Notes under the pieces: model-generated
Database searches by the model: none
The model's input: the letters and a program-made list of their open reading frames with translations, nothing else
What the model was told of the DNA's origin: nothing
Program-made: the position numbers and the translations under genes
Part shown: one piece after another, positions 1 to 9,685 of the stretch
Numbering within the stretch: position 1 is the stretch's first letter
Layout: every line of letters begins with the position of its first letter
Origin: Caballeronia telluris
GTDB lineage: Bacteria; Pseudomonadota; Gammaproteobacteria; Burkholderiales; Burkholderiaceae
DNA: 64,000 bases
NCBI RefSeq assembly: GCF_001544495.1
Contig: NZ_FCNZ02000010.1
Location: 62,001-126,000, forward strand
Reading direction: 5' to 3'

Positions 1-52
1 GCTGGAAGCGGAGCAACGGAGCGCGCCCCACGCGGGGCGGAAGGAAGGCAGC

Positions 53-1576
53 ATGAATGTTGCGGAAAAGAGGCCGTTGCCGTGCCCGTCCGACTGGACC
101 TTCGAACTGATCGAGGAGTACGACACCGAAATCGCGCGCGTCGCCGAACGGTACAAGCTGGATGTCTATCCCATCCAGCTCGAACTGATCAGTGCCGAGC
201 AGATGATGGATGCGTACGCGTCGGTCGGCATGCCGGTGAACTACCGGCACTGGTCGTTCGGGAAACACTTTCTATCGACCGAGAAAAGCTATCGGCGCGG
301 GCAGATGGGCCTCGCGTACGAAATCGTCATCAATTCGAACCCCTGCATCGCGTATCTCATGGAAGAGAACACGATGACGATGCAGGCGCTCGTGATCGCG
401 CACGCCGCCTACGGCCACAATTCGTTCTTCAAGGGCAACTACCTGTTCCGGCTGTGGACGGACGCGCACGCCATCATCGACTACCTCGTCTATGCGAAGA
501 ATTACATCGCGGAATGCGAGGAGCGTTTCGGGCTGGACCGCGTCGAGGAACTACTCGATTCGTGCCATGCGCTAATGAATTACGGCGTGGACCGCTACAA
601 GCGGCCGCAAAAACTGTCGCTCGCGAAGGAAGCGGCGATGCGTCGCGAACGCGAAGCGTATCTGCAATCGCAGGTCAACGAACTCTGGCGCACGCTGCCG
701 AACAAAAAGGAGCACACCGCCGAGGAAACCGAAAGCCGTTATCCGCCCGAGCCGCAGGAGAACCTGCTGTATTTCGCGGAAAAGAATGCGCCGCTTCTGG
801 AGCCTTGGGAGCGCGAAGTGATCCGCATCGTGCGCAAGGTCGGACAGTATTTTTATCCGCAACGCCAGACGCAGGTCATGAACGAAGGCTGGGCGACGTT
901 CTGGCACTACACGCTGCTCAACACGCTCTATAACGAAGGCCGTCTCGAAGACGGCTTCATGATGGAGTTCCTGCATTCGCACAGCAACGTCGTGTATCAG
1001 CCGCCCGTGACGAAGCCGTATTACAGCGGCATCAATCCGTACGCGCTCGGCTTTTCGATGATGAGCGACATTCGCCGTATCTGCGAAAATCCCACCGACG
1101 AAGACCGCGAGTGGTTCCCCGAACTGGCCGGCAGCGACTGGCTGGAGTCGCTGCATTACGCCATGCGCAACTTCAAGGACGAGAGCTTCATCGCGCAGTA
1201 TTTGTCGCCGCATCTGATCCGCGAGATGCGGCTCTTCTCCATTCTCGACGACGACATGCGCGAGGCGCTCGAAGTCTCGGCGATCCACGATGAAAGCGGC
1301 TATCGCTACGTGCGGCAGGCGCTGTCGCGGCAATACGACATGCATCACCGCGAGCCGAATATCCAGGTGTATTCGGTGAATACGCGCGGCGACCGGAGTC
1401 TCACGCTGCGTCATTTCATGACGGACAACCGCCATCTCTCGAACGACAGCGACGAAGTGCTGAAGCACATGGCGCGGCTGTGGCAGTTCGACGTTTATCT
1501 GGAAAGCGTCGACGAGAACGGGACGGTCAGGAAGCGCTTCGAGTGCAAATACGTGCCGACGCACGACGGGCGGTAA
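53..1576 (+). CDS. SpoVR family protein (YcgB-like)
   Basis: This 507-residue protein matches the SpoVR/YcgB family along its whole length (E. coli YcgB is about 510 residues). Family hallmarks seen are SVGMPVNYRHWSFGK near residue 62, INSNPCIAYLMEENT near residue 93, and MNEGWATFWHY near residue 278. The biochemical role of the family is not settled. In proteobacteria it usually follows the PrkA kinase and a DUF444 gene in a stress- and stationary-phase operon, so those genes probably lie just left of the window. The ATG is preceded by a purine-rich GGAAGGAAGG site. The frame stays open to the window edge, so a slightly longer N-terminus cannot be excluded. Confidence 0.93.
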   Translation: MNVAEKRPLPCPSDWTFELIEEYDTEIARVAERYKLDVYPIQLELISAEQMMDAYASVGMPVNYRHWSFGKHFLSTEKSYRRGQMGLAYEIVINSNPCIAYLMEENTMTMQALVIAHAAYGHNSFFKGNYLFRLWTDAHAIIDYLVYAKNYIAECEERFGLDRVEELLDSCHALMNYGVDRYKRPQKLSLAKEAAMRREREAYLQSQVNELWRTLPNKKEHTAEETESRYPPEPQENLLYFAEKNAPLLEPWEREVIRIVRKVGQYFYPQRQTQVMNEGWATFWHYTLLNTLYNEGRLEDGFMMEFLHSHSNVVYQPPVTKPYYSGINPYALGFSMMSDIRRICENPTDEDREWFPELAGSDWLESLHYAMRNFKDESFIAQYLSPHLIREMRLFSILDDDMREALEVSAIHDESGYRYVRQALSRQYDMHHREPNIQVYSVNTRGDRSLTLRHFMTDNRHLSNDSDEVLKHMARLWQFDVYLESVDENGTVRKRFECKYVPTHDGR

Positions 1577-1597
1577 GCGTCACGTCGTTCAGACACA

Positions 1598-1626
1598 AAC
1601 CGGCTCTTTCGAGCCGGTTTTTTTGT
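1598..1626 (+). terminator. Rho-independent terminator after the SpoVR gene
   Basis: A perfect stem AAACCGGCTC / GAGCCGGTTT with a TTTC loop is followed by a T run. It lies 20 bp after the stop codon and also separates this gene from the convergent permease gene. Confidence 0.9.
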
Positions 1627-1637
1627 GCCGTTCCGCC

Positions 1638-2699
1638 TCACTCGCCACGTCCGGTTTCCTCGCTCTGCGAAAAGAGATCCCAGCTCGCCATGAACAGCGC
1701 GGCGATCAGCGGCCCGATCACGAAGCCGTTGATGCCGAAGAGCGCCATCCCGCCGAGCGTCGAGATCAGCACGACCCAGTCGGGCATGCGCGTGTCCTTG
1801 CCGACGAGGATCGGCCGCAATACGTTGTCGACGAGACCGATCACCACCACGCAGAACGCCACCAGGATCACGCCGCGCCAGATATCGCCCGTCATGAAGA
1901 AATAGGCGGCGGCGGGCACCCACACCAGCGCCGCGCCGACCGCGGGCAAGAGCGACAGGAACGCCATCAGGACGCCCCAGACAAGCGCACCCTGAATGCC
2001 CAGAATCCAGAAAATGAGCCCGCCGAGCAGGCCCTGAACCGCCGCCACGGCGATGTTGCCCTTCACGGTCGCGCGCACGACCGTCGTGAACTTCGCGATC
2101 AGGTGCTGCTTGTGCGGCTCGTCGAGCGGCAGCGCGCGGCGGATGCGCCGGCCGATCTCGCCGCCGTCGCGCAGCAGGAAGAACACGAGATAGAGCATCA
2201 CGCCGAAGCTGATGACGAACTGGAAGGTGTTCTGGCCGATACTCAGCGCCTGCGCCGCCACGAACTGGCTGATCTGCGCGGCGCCTTCGGTCAGGCGGCG
2301 CTGGATGCCGGGAATGTCGTCGAGACCGAAGCGCCCGAGCAGATGCTGCACCGACATCGGCAGCGCATGGAAAGCGTCCCGGAAATAGACCGTGAAATTC
2401 GGCTGATCCGTCTTGATGCGCGTGTACGCGAGGCTGATTTCCTGCACCAGCGTACCCGCGACCACCGTGAGCGGCAGGATCACGATCAGGATCGTCAGCA
2501 CGAGCGTCGTCAGGGCCGCGAGATTGCGCCGTTTGCCGAAGCGGATGGTGAGCCAGCGCTGCATCGGCTGGAACAGGATCGCGAGTATCGTGCCCCAGAA
2601 GACCGCGCCGAAAAAAGGCAGCAGGATCCAGCCGAGGGCGACGGTCACAACCAGAAGCAGGATATGGAAGAAGTGCTGATGGACCGGATTCTGGTTCAT
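1638..2699 (-). CDS. AI-2E family transporter (PerM/YdiK-like permease)
   Basis: A 353-residue polytopic inner-membrane protein of the AI-2E/PerM superfamily. Two hydrophobic helices near the N-terminus (FFHILLLVVTVALGWILLPFF) are followed by a long amphipathic middle region and a cluster of C-terminal helices with the Gly-rich segment GLLGGLIFWILGIQGALVWG. Family members export small solutes or ions; a role in AI-2 export is shown for only a few. The start MNQNPVHQHF was chosen because the upstream 24 codons are low-complexity Arg-rich and membrane homology begins here. It converges on the SpoVR gene and appears to be a single-gene unit. Confidence 0.85.
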   Translation of the reverse strand: MNQNPVHQHFFHILLLVVTVALGWILLPFFGAVFWGTILAILFQPMQRWLTIRFGKRRNLAALTTLVLTILIVILPLTVVAGTLVQEISLAYTRIKTDQPNFTVYFRDAFHALPMSVQHLLGRFGLDDIPGIQRRLTEGAAQISQFVAAQALSIGQNTFQFVISFGVMLYLVFFLLRDGGEIGRRIRRALPLDEPHKQHLIAKFTTVVRATVKGNIAVAAVQGLLGGLIFWILGIQGALVWGVLMAFLSLLPAVGAALVWVPAAAYFFMTGDIWRGVILVAFCVVVIGLVDNVLRPILVGKDTRMPDWVVLISTLGGMALFGINGFVIGPLIAALFMASWDLFSQSEETGRGE

Positions 2700-2983
2700 G
2701 TGTAGTCGAAGAGTCGGGGCGAGGCGGCGTGGCGGTGTGTTGCGGCGCCGCAATAAGCGGGCCGGACTCATGCTAGCACGCGTTTTTCAACGGCTTGCCG
2801 CGCGGCTTCGTGTCTTGGTTCGAACGTGAAACGCCCGTGCGGTTCAAGCAGGCGACCCGGCGCGATCAGGGACACTCGAGGAAACCCGGCCCCAGTCGAC
2901 TAAAATCCGACACTTCCGCGCGACGAGTTCGTGTTTCAAACGCTCCCGCTCGTCCAGAACCGCTATCCCACCGAACACACGAC

Positions 2984-3892
2984 ATGAATCCAGGAGTTGC
3001 CTACGCTTTCGCGGCTTTCGCCGTATGGGGCCTGTTTCCGATCTACTTCAAGACGCTGCATTCGATCGGCGCCGTGGAAATGCTCGCGCACCGGATGGCC
3101 TGGTCGATGATCTTCCTGCTCGTCGTGCTGACCGTGCGTCACCAGTGGCGCTGGCTCGGTCCCGTCATGCGCGACCGTCGCCAGCTCGCGCGCTTCGCGG
3201 CGAGCGCGGTGCTGCTGTCGACAAACTGGGGCATTTATATCTGGGCGGTCAACGAGGGCCGTATCGTCGAGGCGAGTCTCGGCTACTTCATCAATCCGCT
3301 CATCAACGTGCTGTTCGGGATGGCATTCCTGCACGAACGGCTGCGGCCGTTGCAGTGGGTCGCGGTCGCCATCGCCGGTGGGGGCGTCGCCTGGCTCACG
3401 TGGGTGAACGGCGCGCCGCCGTGGGTCAGCCTCGCGCTCGCGCTGACCTTCGGCGGCTACGGACTGTTGCGCAAGACCGCGCGTCTCGGGGCGCTCGAAG
3501 GCCTGACGGTCGAAACCATGCTGCTGTGTCCGGTCGCCGCGTTGTATCTCGCGTTCGTCGGCACGCACGGCACGAGCGGGTTCGGCCAGGCGTCGTGGGG
3601 CGTGAAGCTGCTGCTCGCCGCGGCGGGCCCGATCACCGCGATTCCGCTTCTGCTCTTCGCAGCCGGCGCACGGCGCATCCCGCTTTCCATGCTCGGACTG
3701 ATTCAGTACGTGACGCCGACGCTGCAATTGCTGATCGGCGTGGTGATCTACGGCGAGCCGTTCGGCCACGACCGGCTGCTCGGCTACGGCGCGATCTGGG
3801 CGGCGCTCGCCGTCTATTCGCTGGAAGGAATCCTGAACGCGCGCATGACGGCGCCGCCGCGCGCGCCGGCCACGGCGAGGAAAGAGCGATGA
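2984..3892 (+). CDS. rarD: RarD, EamA-superfamily drug/metabolite transporter
   Basis: A 302-residue protein (E. coli RarD is 296) with about ten predicted transmembrane helices. It starts MNPGVAYAFAAFAVWGLFPIYFK, and the opening pattern A-F-x-x-W-G-L-x-P-I-Y-F-K is typical of RarD. The TNWGIYIWAVNEGRIVEASLGYFINPL region is also characteristic of the family. RarD proteins are inner-membrane DMT exporters of uncertain substrate, named for chloramphenicol sensitivity. The upstream in-frame codons to 2795 look non-coding, so the internal ATG is preferred. The stop overlaps the next start (ATGA), so the two genes are translationally coupled. Confidence 0.92.
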   Translation: MNPGVAYAFAAFAVWGLFPIYFKTLHSIGAVEMLAHRMAWSMIFLLVVLTVRHQWRWLGPVMRDRRQLARFAASAVLLSTNWGIYIWAVNEGRIVEASLGYFINPLINVLFGMAFLHERLRPLQWVAVAIAGGGVAWLTWVNGAPPWVSLALALTFGGYGLLRKTARLGALEGLTVETMLLCPVAALYLAFVGTHGTSGFGQASWGVKLLLAAAGPITAIPLLLFAAGARRIPLSMLGLIQYVTPTLQLLIGVVIYGEPFGHDRLLGYGAIWAALAVYSLEGILNARMTAPPRAPATARKER

Positions 3893-4548
3893 AAGTGCTG
3901 CTGTTCGGTGCGACCGGGATGGTCGGGCAGGGCGTCCTGCGCGAATGCCTGCGCGATCCGGATGTCGAACGGGTCGTGACGCTCGGCCGCTCGGCGACGG
4001 GCGTCGAAGACGCGAAACTGCGCGAGATCGTGCATCGCGACATGTTCGATTACGCGTCCATCGAAAGCGAACTCGCCGGTTTCGATGCGTGTTTTTTCTG
4101 CCTCGGCGTCTCGTCGTTCAGGATGAGCGAAGCGGAGTACACGCGCCTGACCTACGACCTGACGATGGCCGCCGCGCGAACGCTCGCGCGTCTCGATCCG
4201 CAGATGACCTTCGTCTACGTGACGGGCGCCGGCACCGACAGCACCGAACAGGGCCGCAGCATGTGGGCGCGCGTGAAGGGCCGCACGGAAAACGCGCTGC
4301 TGAGGCTGCCGTTCAAGGCGGCGTATATGTTCCGCCCCGGCGCGATCGTGCCGATGCACGGCGTGCGTTCGAAGACCGCGCTGTACCAGTCGGCCTACTC
4401 GATCACTCGCCCGGTGCTGCCGCTGTTGCAGCGGCTGTTCCCGAACGCGATCGTCACGACCGAGCAGGTCGGCCGCGCGATGCTCGCGGTGGCGAAGCGC
4501 GGCGCGCCGTCGCCAATTCTCGAAAGCCGCGACATCGCGCGTTACTAA
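3889..4548 (+). CDS. NAD(P)-binding atypical SDR / epimerase-like protein
   Basis: A 219-residue Rossmann-fold protein. The dinucleotide-binding motif GATGMVGQG lies at residues 7-15, and the strand-4 sequence TFVYVTGAGTDSTEQG and the FRPGAIVPMHGV substrate-side segment match short atypical SDRs (NmrA/epimerase-like). The classical YxxxK pair is not obvious: the expected position reads SMWARVKGRTE. The enzymatic activity is therefore uncertain, and a sensor or chaperone-like role is possible. The gene overlaps rarD by 4 bp and probably shares its transcript. Confidence 0.8.
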   Translation: MKVLLFGATGMVGQGVLRECLRDPDVERVVTLGRSATGVEDAKLREIVHRDMFDYASIESELAGFDACFFCLGVSSFRMSEAEYTRLTYDLTMAAARTLARLDPQMTFVYVTGAGTDSTEQGRSMWARVKGRTENALLRLPFKAAYMFRPGAIVPMHGVRSKTALYQSAYSITRPVLPLLQRLFPNAIVTTEQVGRAMLAVAKRGAPSPILESRDIARY

Positions 4549-4570
4549 ACAGAAACGCAGCCGAAACGCT

Positions 4571-5566
4571 TCAGCGCGTCGCGTCGCCGAAACGATATTC
4601 GACCGTCGCCTCGTCGAGTTTCGCTTTCAGCGCGGGATCGAGCGCGAGGTCGATCGCGGCGAGGGTGTCAGTGAGCTGCTCCGGCCGGCTCGCGCCGATG
4701 ATCGCGGAGGTGACCGCCGGATTCGCCAGCACCCACGCCAGCGACGTCTTCGCAAGCGATTCGCCCGACTCCCCAGCGATGCCCTTCAGCTTTTCGATCG
4801 TCTGGAACTCGCGCTCGTGCCAGTAGCGCTGCGTGTACATTTCGCCTGCCTTGCCGACGGTCGCCGTGAAGCGGCCTTCGCTCGGCGCCGCGTCGTGGCG
4901 ATGCTTGCCGGTCAGGAGTCCGCCCGCGAGCGGGTTGTACGGGATCACGGCGAGATTCTCGTCGGCGGCGAGCGGCAGCAGTTCGCGTTCGATCTGGCGA
5001 AACAGCAGGTTGTAGCGCGGCTGCACCGACACGAAACGCGCAAGCAGCAGCGTATCCGAGCGCCCCAGCGCGAGCGCGAGCCGGTACGCCAGAAAATTCG
5101 ACACGCCGATATAGCGCGCCTTGCCGTGCCGCACGATGGTGTCGAGCGCTTCGAGGGTTTCGTCGAGCGGCGTTTCGCGGTCGTCGGAATGCAGCTGGTA
5201 CAGGTCGACGTAGTCGGTATTCAGGCGCTTGAGCGACGCGTCGATGGCGTCGAGCAAGTGCTTGCGCGACGCGCCCTGGTCCCACGGCGCCGGTCCCATC
5301 TTGCCGACCGCCTTGGTCGCGAGAATGTAGTGCTCGCGCTTGCCCGCAAGCCACCGGCCGACGATTTCCTCCGTGCGTCCCACGACCGCCTCGGTGCCGC
5401 CGAGCGGGTATACATCGGCGGTATCGATGAAATTGACGCCGGCCTCGGCGGCACGGTCCATGATGCTGCGCGAAACGTCTTCTTCCGTCTGCAAGCCGAA
5501 CGTCATCGTGCCGAGACACAGACGCGAAACAGTAAGGCCGGTGCTGCCGAATTTTCGATATTGCAC
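4571..5566 (-). CDS. Aldo/keto reductase
   Basis: A 331-residue cytosolic oxidoreductase of the AKR superfamily (length typical of the AKR11/12 group). It begins MQYRKFGSTGLTVSRLCLGTMTFG. The catalytic tetrad is visible: Asp in FIDTADVYPLGG, Tyr in the same segment, Lys in ILATKAVGK and His in DLYQLHSDD. The NADPH-binding C-terminal part contains SAIIGASRPEQL. It probably reduces aldehydes or ketones; the substrate cannot be told. It converges on the preceding epimerase-like gene and is transcribed alone. No RNA hairpin is obvious in the 22-bp gap. Confidence 0.92.
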   Translation of the reverse strand: MQYRKFGSTGLTVSRLCLGTMTFGLQTEEDVSRSIMDRAAEAGVNFIDTADVYPLGGTEAVVGRTEEIVGRWLAGKREHYILATKAVGKMGPAPWDQGASRKHLLDAIDASLKRLNTDYVDLYQLHSDDRETPLDETLEALDTIVRHGKARYIGVSNFLAYRLALALGRSDTLLLARFVSVQPRYNLLFRQIERELLPLAADENLAVIPYNPLAGGLLTGKHRHDAAPSEGRFTATVGKAGEMYTQRYWHEREFQTIEKLKGIAGESGESLAKTSLAWVLANPAVTSAIIGASRPEQLTDTLAAIDLALDPALKAKLDEATVEYRFGDATR

Positions 5567-5650
5567 GGTGGACTCCGAGTGTGGGTCAGTGAAGGTAAGC
5601 CGAGTCCGCTAGCTTAGCCTTGACGCCCCGAACCTGCTGAAGCGCCAGCG

Positions 5651-7036
5651 CTACCGGACGGCCGCCGCGCTCTGCGCCGGCCGCGGCGACGCATCGAGCC
5701 GGCGGAACACGAGCGCCGACGCGAGCGTGATGAGTCCCACGCAAACGAAACTCAACTTGAAGCCGAGCGCCGCCGAGCCGAACCGGCCGTCGAACACCTG
5801 CACGAGGCCGCCGCCGATCGACACGCCCAGCCCGATCGCCAGCATCTGCACCATCGAGAAGAGGCTGTTGCCGCTGCCCGCGTCGCGGATCGAAAGGCCC
5901 TTCAACGTGACGCTGTTCATCGCCGCGAACTGCATCGAGTTGCAGGCGCCGAACACGGCGAGAATCGCAATCTCCAGAACGAGCGGCGTGCCCGGCGAAA
6001 ACGCGGCGAAGCCGACAATCGACGCGCCCACCAAAATCGTGTTCACGAGCAGGAAGGTGTCGTAGCCGTAGCGCTTGACGAGCGGCGCGATCCACCCCTT
6101 CGCGACCGTGCCGGCGAACGCGGCGGGCAGCATCATCAGGCCGGAATGCAGCGGGCTGTAGCCGAGTTCCAGCTGCATCAGGAGCGGCAGCAGGAACGGC
6201 ACCGCGCTCGACCCGATCCGGCAGACGAGGTTGCCGATCAGTCCGACGCTGAAGTTCGGCTCGCGAAAGAGCGCAAGCTGGAAGAGCGGGTTGCGGCGCC
6301 GCCGCGCGTGCGGAATATAGGCGAGCGCGGCGAGCGCCGAGATGACGAAGAGACCGGCCGCGACCGCGGCGCGATGTTCCTCGACCGGGCTGTCGAGCGC
6401 GACCGAAAACGCGACCATGCAAAGCGAGAGCAGCCCGCCGCCGACGAAGTCGAACGGCGGCGAATCGGCGATGGCGTCGTCCGGCAGATAGCGATGCACC
6501 GCCGCGAGCCCGAGCGCGCCGATCGGCACGTTGATGAGAAAGATCCAGTGCCACGAAATCGATTCGACGAACCAGCCGCCGAGCGTCGGGCCGAGAATCG
6601 GGCCGACCTGGCCGGCAATCGAAATCACCGCGAGCGCCGACACGTACGCTTCGCCGGTCACGCTGCGCAGCACGGCGAGGCGTCCGATCGGCAGCAGCAT
6701 CGAGCCGCCGATGCCTTGCAGCACGCGCGCGACGACCAGTTGATTCAGCGAATGCGCGCTCGCGCAGCAGAGCGAACCGACGACGAACACCAGGATCGCG
6801 ACGAAATACACGCGCCGCGTGCCGAACCGGTCGGCGAGCCAGCCGGACGCGGGCGTGAGGAGCGCCATCGTCAGCGTGTAGGCGACGACGATCGACTGCA
6901 TCGCGAGCGGCTGGGCGCCGAGACTGCGGGCGATGGAGGGCAGGGCGGTGTTGACGATCGTGGTGTCGAGCGCCTGCATGAAAAAACCAACGGCGACGAT
7001 CCAGAGAAGGGCCGTGTGGGAAGACTGTCTGGTCAT
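5651..7036 (-). CDS. MFS drug efflux transporter, DHA2 (EmrB/QacA) type
   Basis: A 461-residue inner-membrane proton antiporter. The N-terminal motif QALDTTIVNTALPSIARSLG is the DHA2-family motif D1. Motif A (GWLADRFGTRRVY) lies between helices 2 and 3, and the GQVGPILGPTLGGWFVE segment is motif C of drug antiporters. The length fits MdtD-like members. It is divergent from a LysR gene 120 bp away, the usual layout for a pump controlled by its own LysR regulator. Substrates are unknown. Confidence 0.92.
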   Translation of the reverse strand: MTRQSSHTALLWIVAVGFFMQALDTTIVNTALPSIARSLGAQPLAMQSIVVAYTLTMALLTPASGWLADRFGTRRVYFVAILVFVVGSLCCASAHSLNQLVVARVLQGIGGSMLLPIGRLAVLRSVTGEAYVSALAVISIAGQVGPILGPTLGGWFVESISWHWIFLINVPIGALGLAAVHRYLPDDAIADSPPFDFVGGGLLSLCMVAFSVALDSPVEEHRAAVAAGLFVISALAALAYIPHARRRRNPLFQLALFREPNFSVGLIGNLVCRIGSSAVPFLLPLLMQLELGYSPLHSGLMMLPAAFAGTVAKGWIAPLVKRYGYDTFLLVNTILVGASIVGFAAFSPGTPLVLEIAILAVFGACNSMQFAAMNSVTLKGLSIRDAGSGNSLFSMVQMLAIGLGVSIGGGLVQVFDGRFGSAALGFKLSFVCVGLITLASALVFRRLDASPRPAQSAAAVR

Positions 7037-7118
7037 GGATGGATGCGGGAAAGGCGTGGGGCGGAGCCGTCATGACATAGTAGTGAACCCGCGCGCCATC
7101 GGGAACCCCGTTGGCCGC

Positions 7119-7137
7119 ATTGACTGTCATCGACAAT
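7119..7137. promoter_or_regulatory. Candidate LysR-type operator between the MFS pump and LysR genes
   Basis: The 19-bp box has ATTG and CAAT arms separated by 11 bp, an imperfect inverted repeat of the T-N11-A kind. It sits in the 120-bp divergent intergenic region, about 20 bp before the chosen LysR start. The assignment rests on position and symmetry only. Confidence 0.4.
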
Positions 7138-7155
7138 TCCGATCACAATCGACTC

Positions 7156-8016
7156 ATGCTCAATCCTGTCTGGCTGAACACCTTCGCGACGGTGGCCGCG
7201 TCGCACAGCTTCACCGACGCCGGCCGTCAGCTCGGGCTCACGCAATCGAGCGTCAGCGAACACATCCGGCGTCTGGAGGAAAGCGTCGGGCGGCGGCTGA
7301 TGACGCGCGACACCCATTCGCTCGCGCTAACCGCCGACGGCGAAGCGATGCTCGTGCACGCGCGCGTGATCCTCGAAGCGATGTCGCACGCCGAATCGCA
7401 GTTTCGTTCGCCGCGCCTGCGCGGGCGCGTGCGCCTCGGCTCGTCGGACGACCTGGCGCTCGGGCCGCTGCCGAGCGTGCTGGCGGCCTTTCGCAGCACG
7501 CATCCTGACGTCGAACTCGAAATCACGATCGGGATGACGGGCCAGCTCTATCAATTGCTCGACGCCGGCGCGATCGACCTGGCGGTCGGCAAGCGGCGTC
7601 TCGGCGACGCGCGCGGCACGCGGCTCTTCAGCGGACGGCTGGAATGGCTCGCGAAGCCCGGCACCGAGGTCGATCTGGATTCGCCGCTGCCGCTGATTCT
7701 CGTCGCGGAGCCGAGCGTGACGCGCGCCGTGGTCCTCGATGCGCTCGCGATGGCGGGCGCCCGCTGGCAAATGGTCTGCACGAGCAGCAGCCATGCGGGC
7801 TGCATCGCGGCGGCGCGCGGCGGCCTCGGGCTCACGGTGCGCTCGCATTTTCTGGCGGGGCGCGGGCTTGCGCCGCCGGTCAATCGCGCGGCCTTGCCCG
7901 AATTGCCCGAAGTCGAATTCATCGCGCTCGGGGCGAAACATCTGAGCCGGCCCGCCGAAACGCTGCTGCAACTCTTGCAGGACAGCGACCTGCGCGGCGA
8001 GTGGGACGGCGAATAA
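7156..8016 (+). CDS. LysR-family transcriptional regulator
   Basis: A 286-residue regulator. The winged HTH at residues 3-62 (NTFATVAASHSFTDAGRQLG followed by TQSSVSEHIRRLEESVGRRL) is followed by a periplasmic-binding-like effector domain from about residue 90. The start MLNPVWLNTF was preferred over a GTG/ATG further upstream because it places the HTH at the usual distance from the N-terminus. It is divergent from the DHA2 pump and lies upstream of the flavoprotein gene, so it may control either or both. The inducer is unknown. Confidence 0.92.
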   Translation: MLNPVWLNTFATVAASHSFTDAGRQLGLTQSSVSEHIRRLEESVGRRLMTRDTHSLALTADGEAMLVHARVILEAMSHAESQFRSPRLRGRVRLGSSDDLALGPLPSVLAAFRSTHPDVELEITIGMTGQLYQLLDAGAIDLAVGKRRLGDARGTRLFSGRLEWLAKPGTEVDLDSPLPLILVAEPSVTRAVVLDALAMAGARWQMVCTSSSHAGCIAAARGGLGLTVRSHFLAGRGLAPPVNRAALPELPEVEFIALGAKHLSRPAETLLQLLQDSDLRGEWDGE

Positions 8017-8118
8017 GCACGTCGGTGCGTCGTATATCGTTAGCAGAATTGCGTCGTTTGCGCGGCGCAGCGTCGAATTTATGCTTTCCCGCAACGAAAC
8101 CCGATGTGGAGAAAGCCC

Positions 8119-9393
8119 ATGACGACGATTCCAGCCGCGAGCGACGCGCAACTGCTCGAACGCTTCTCCGGCGTGTTCGAGCGCATCGCGGCGGGCGCGG
8201 TCGAGCGCGAGCAAAAGCGCGAACTGGCGCGCGACGCGGTGCAATGGCTGAAGGCGTCCGGTTTCACGGCGCTGCGAGTGCCGCGCGAATACGGCGGAGG
8301 CGGCGCGACGCTGCCGCAGTTTTTCCGCCTGCTGACGCGGCTCGGCGAAGCCGATTCGAACTTGCCGCAGATCCTGCGGCTGAACTTCGGCTTCATCGAA
8401 ATGCGCCTGGAAAGCGACGACGAAGCCGCGCGCGAGCGCTGGCTGTCGCGGATCGCGGCGGGCGAAACGGTCGGCGCGGCGATCTCGGAGCGCACCGGCT
8501 CGACGCACAACACGGTCACGATTACGCCCGACGGCGCGAGCGGCCGGTGGCTGCTGAACGGCGAGAAGTACTACAGCACCGGCGCGCTCTACGCGGACTG
8601 GATCAACGTGACGGCGCACGACGGCCGCGACGACGTGCATCTGCTCGTGCGCGGCGATGCGCCGGGCGTCGCGCGTCTCGACGACTGGGACGGTTTCGGC
8701 CAGCGCCTGACGGCGAGCGGCACGACGCGCTTTGACAACGTGCGCGTCGAGGACGACCAGATTCTTCATCGTTTCAAGGCGTCCGAGCCGCGCCGCAACA
8801 CGATCGTGACGGCGTTCTATCAGACCGTGCACCTCGCGACGCTCGCGGGTATCGCGAGGGCGGTGCTGCGCGACGGCGTCGCTTTCGTGCAGGGCCGCAC
8901 GCGGACCTTCGGCGTGCCGGGACGCTCCAGTCCGCGCGACAATCCGCTCGTGCATCGCGTGGTCGGGCGGCTCGCGAGCCTCGCGTTCGCGGCGGAAAGC
9001 GTGGTCGACGCGGTGTCGGCGGCTTTGGAGAACGTGCAGCGTGCGCGCGCCGAAGGCCGCGCCACCGCCGACGATTACATCGCGCTCGACATCCAGGTCT
9101 ACAAGGCGCAGCAGATCGTGATCGAACAGGTGCTGGAGGCGTCGACGCTGCTGTTCGAGGTCGGCGGGGCGAGCGCGACGAGCGAAGCGCGGCGTCTCGA
9201 CCGGCATTGGCGCAACGCGCGCGTGATCGCTTCGCACAATCCGGCGATCCAGCGCGAGGCGGCGGTCGGCGATTTCCATCTCAACGGCACCGCGCCCAAC
9301 GAGCGCTTCAGCCTCGCGCATGCGAAGGACGAACCGCCGAGCGTGCGCGATGACGCCGGCGAGCGCATCGCGCTGGCGGAAAGCGGGCGATAG
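8119..9393 (+). CDS. Acyl-CoA dehydrogenase-fold flavoprotein (SfnB/DszC-like)
   Basis: A 424-residue protein with the three-part acyl-CoA dehydrogenase fold: N-terminal helical domain (1-115), central beta domain with GAAISERTGSTHNTVTI near residue 120 and LNGEKYYSTGALYADW, and a C-terminal helical bundle ending with a DRHWRNARVIASHNP segment. The last element, conserved in SfnB, DszC and related FMNH2-dependent monooxygenases, replaces the usual catalytic-Glu region of true dehydrogenases. It is likely a two-component flavin monooxygenase or a sulfur-acquisition SfnB-type enzyme. A TGGAGAAAG ribosome site precedes the chosen ATG. No flavin reductase is adjacent. Confidence 0.82.
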   Translation: MTTIPAASDAQLLERFSGVFERIAAGAVEREQKRELARDAVQWLKASGFTALRVPREYGGGGATLPQFFRLLTRLGEADSNLPQILRLNFGFIEMRLESDDEAARERWLSRIAAGETVGAAISERTGSTHNTVTITPDGASGRWLLNGEKYYSTGALYADWINVTAHDGRDDVHLLVRGDAPGVARLDDWDGFGQRLTASGTTRFDNVRVEDDQILHRFKASEPRRNTIVTAFYQTVHLATLAGIARAVLRDGVAFVQGRTRTFGVPGRSSPRDNPLVHRVVGRLASLAFAAESVVDAVSAALENVQRARAEGRATADDYIALDIQVYKAQQIVIEQVLEASTLLFEVGGASATSEARRLDRHWRNARVIASHNPAIQREAAVGDFHLNGTAPNERFSLAHAKDEPPSVRDDAGERIALAESGR

Positions 9394-9408
9394 AGAATAC
9401 GCCTCGAC

Positions 9409-9446
9409 AAAAAGACGCCGGGTTTCGACCCGGCGTTTGTCTTTTT
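9409..9446 (+). terminator. Rho-independent terminator
   Basis: An ACGCCGGG / CCCGGCGT stem around a short TTTCGA loop, embedded in an A-rich left flank and a T-rich right flank (GTTTGTCTTTTT). It could work in both directions. It lies 16 bp after the flavoprotein stop codon. Confidence 0.85.
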
Positions 9447-9685
9447 CGGCGCAGGCTGCGCGCGTCTCAAGTCATCGTCCGAAACCCTCGCCATTCCAGA
9501 TCGTTCCTGTTTGTTCCTGTTTCTTTCCCGATTGCACCGACTGAATCACTTCTTTATATTGAGCGGCATTCGAACCCGCGCAGCGGGCTTTCGGCTTACC
9601 CCGCCCTTACGCTTTGCCCCATGAACGCCGTCGATAAGAACAACGCCGAAGCTCCGCGTCGCACGCCCGAATTGCGCGCTCGCCA

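Noticed and set aside
3025..4548. A long alternative frame across rarD and the epimerase-like gene
   Set aside because: It is rich in Arg and Ala with no domain match until it coincides with the real epimerase-like frame.
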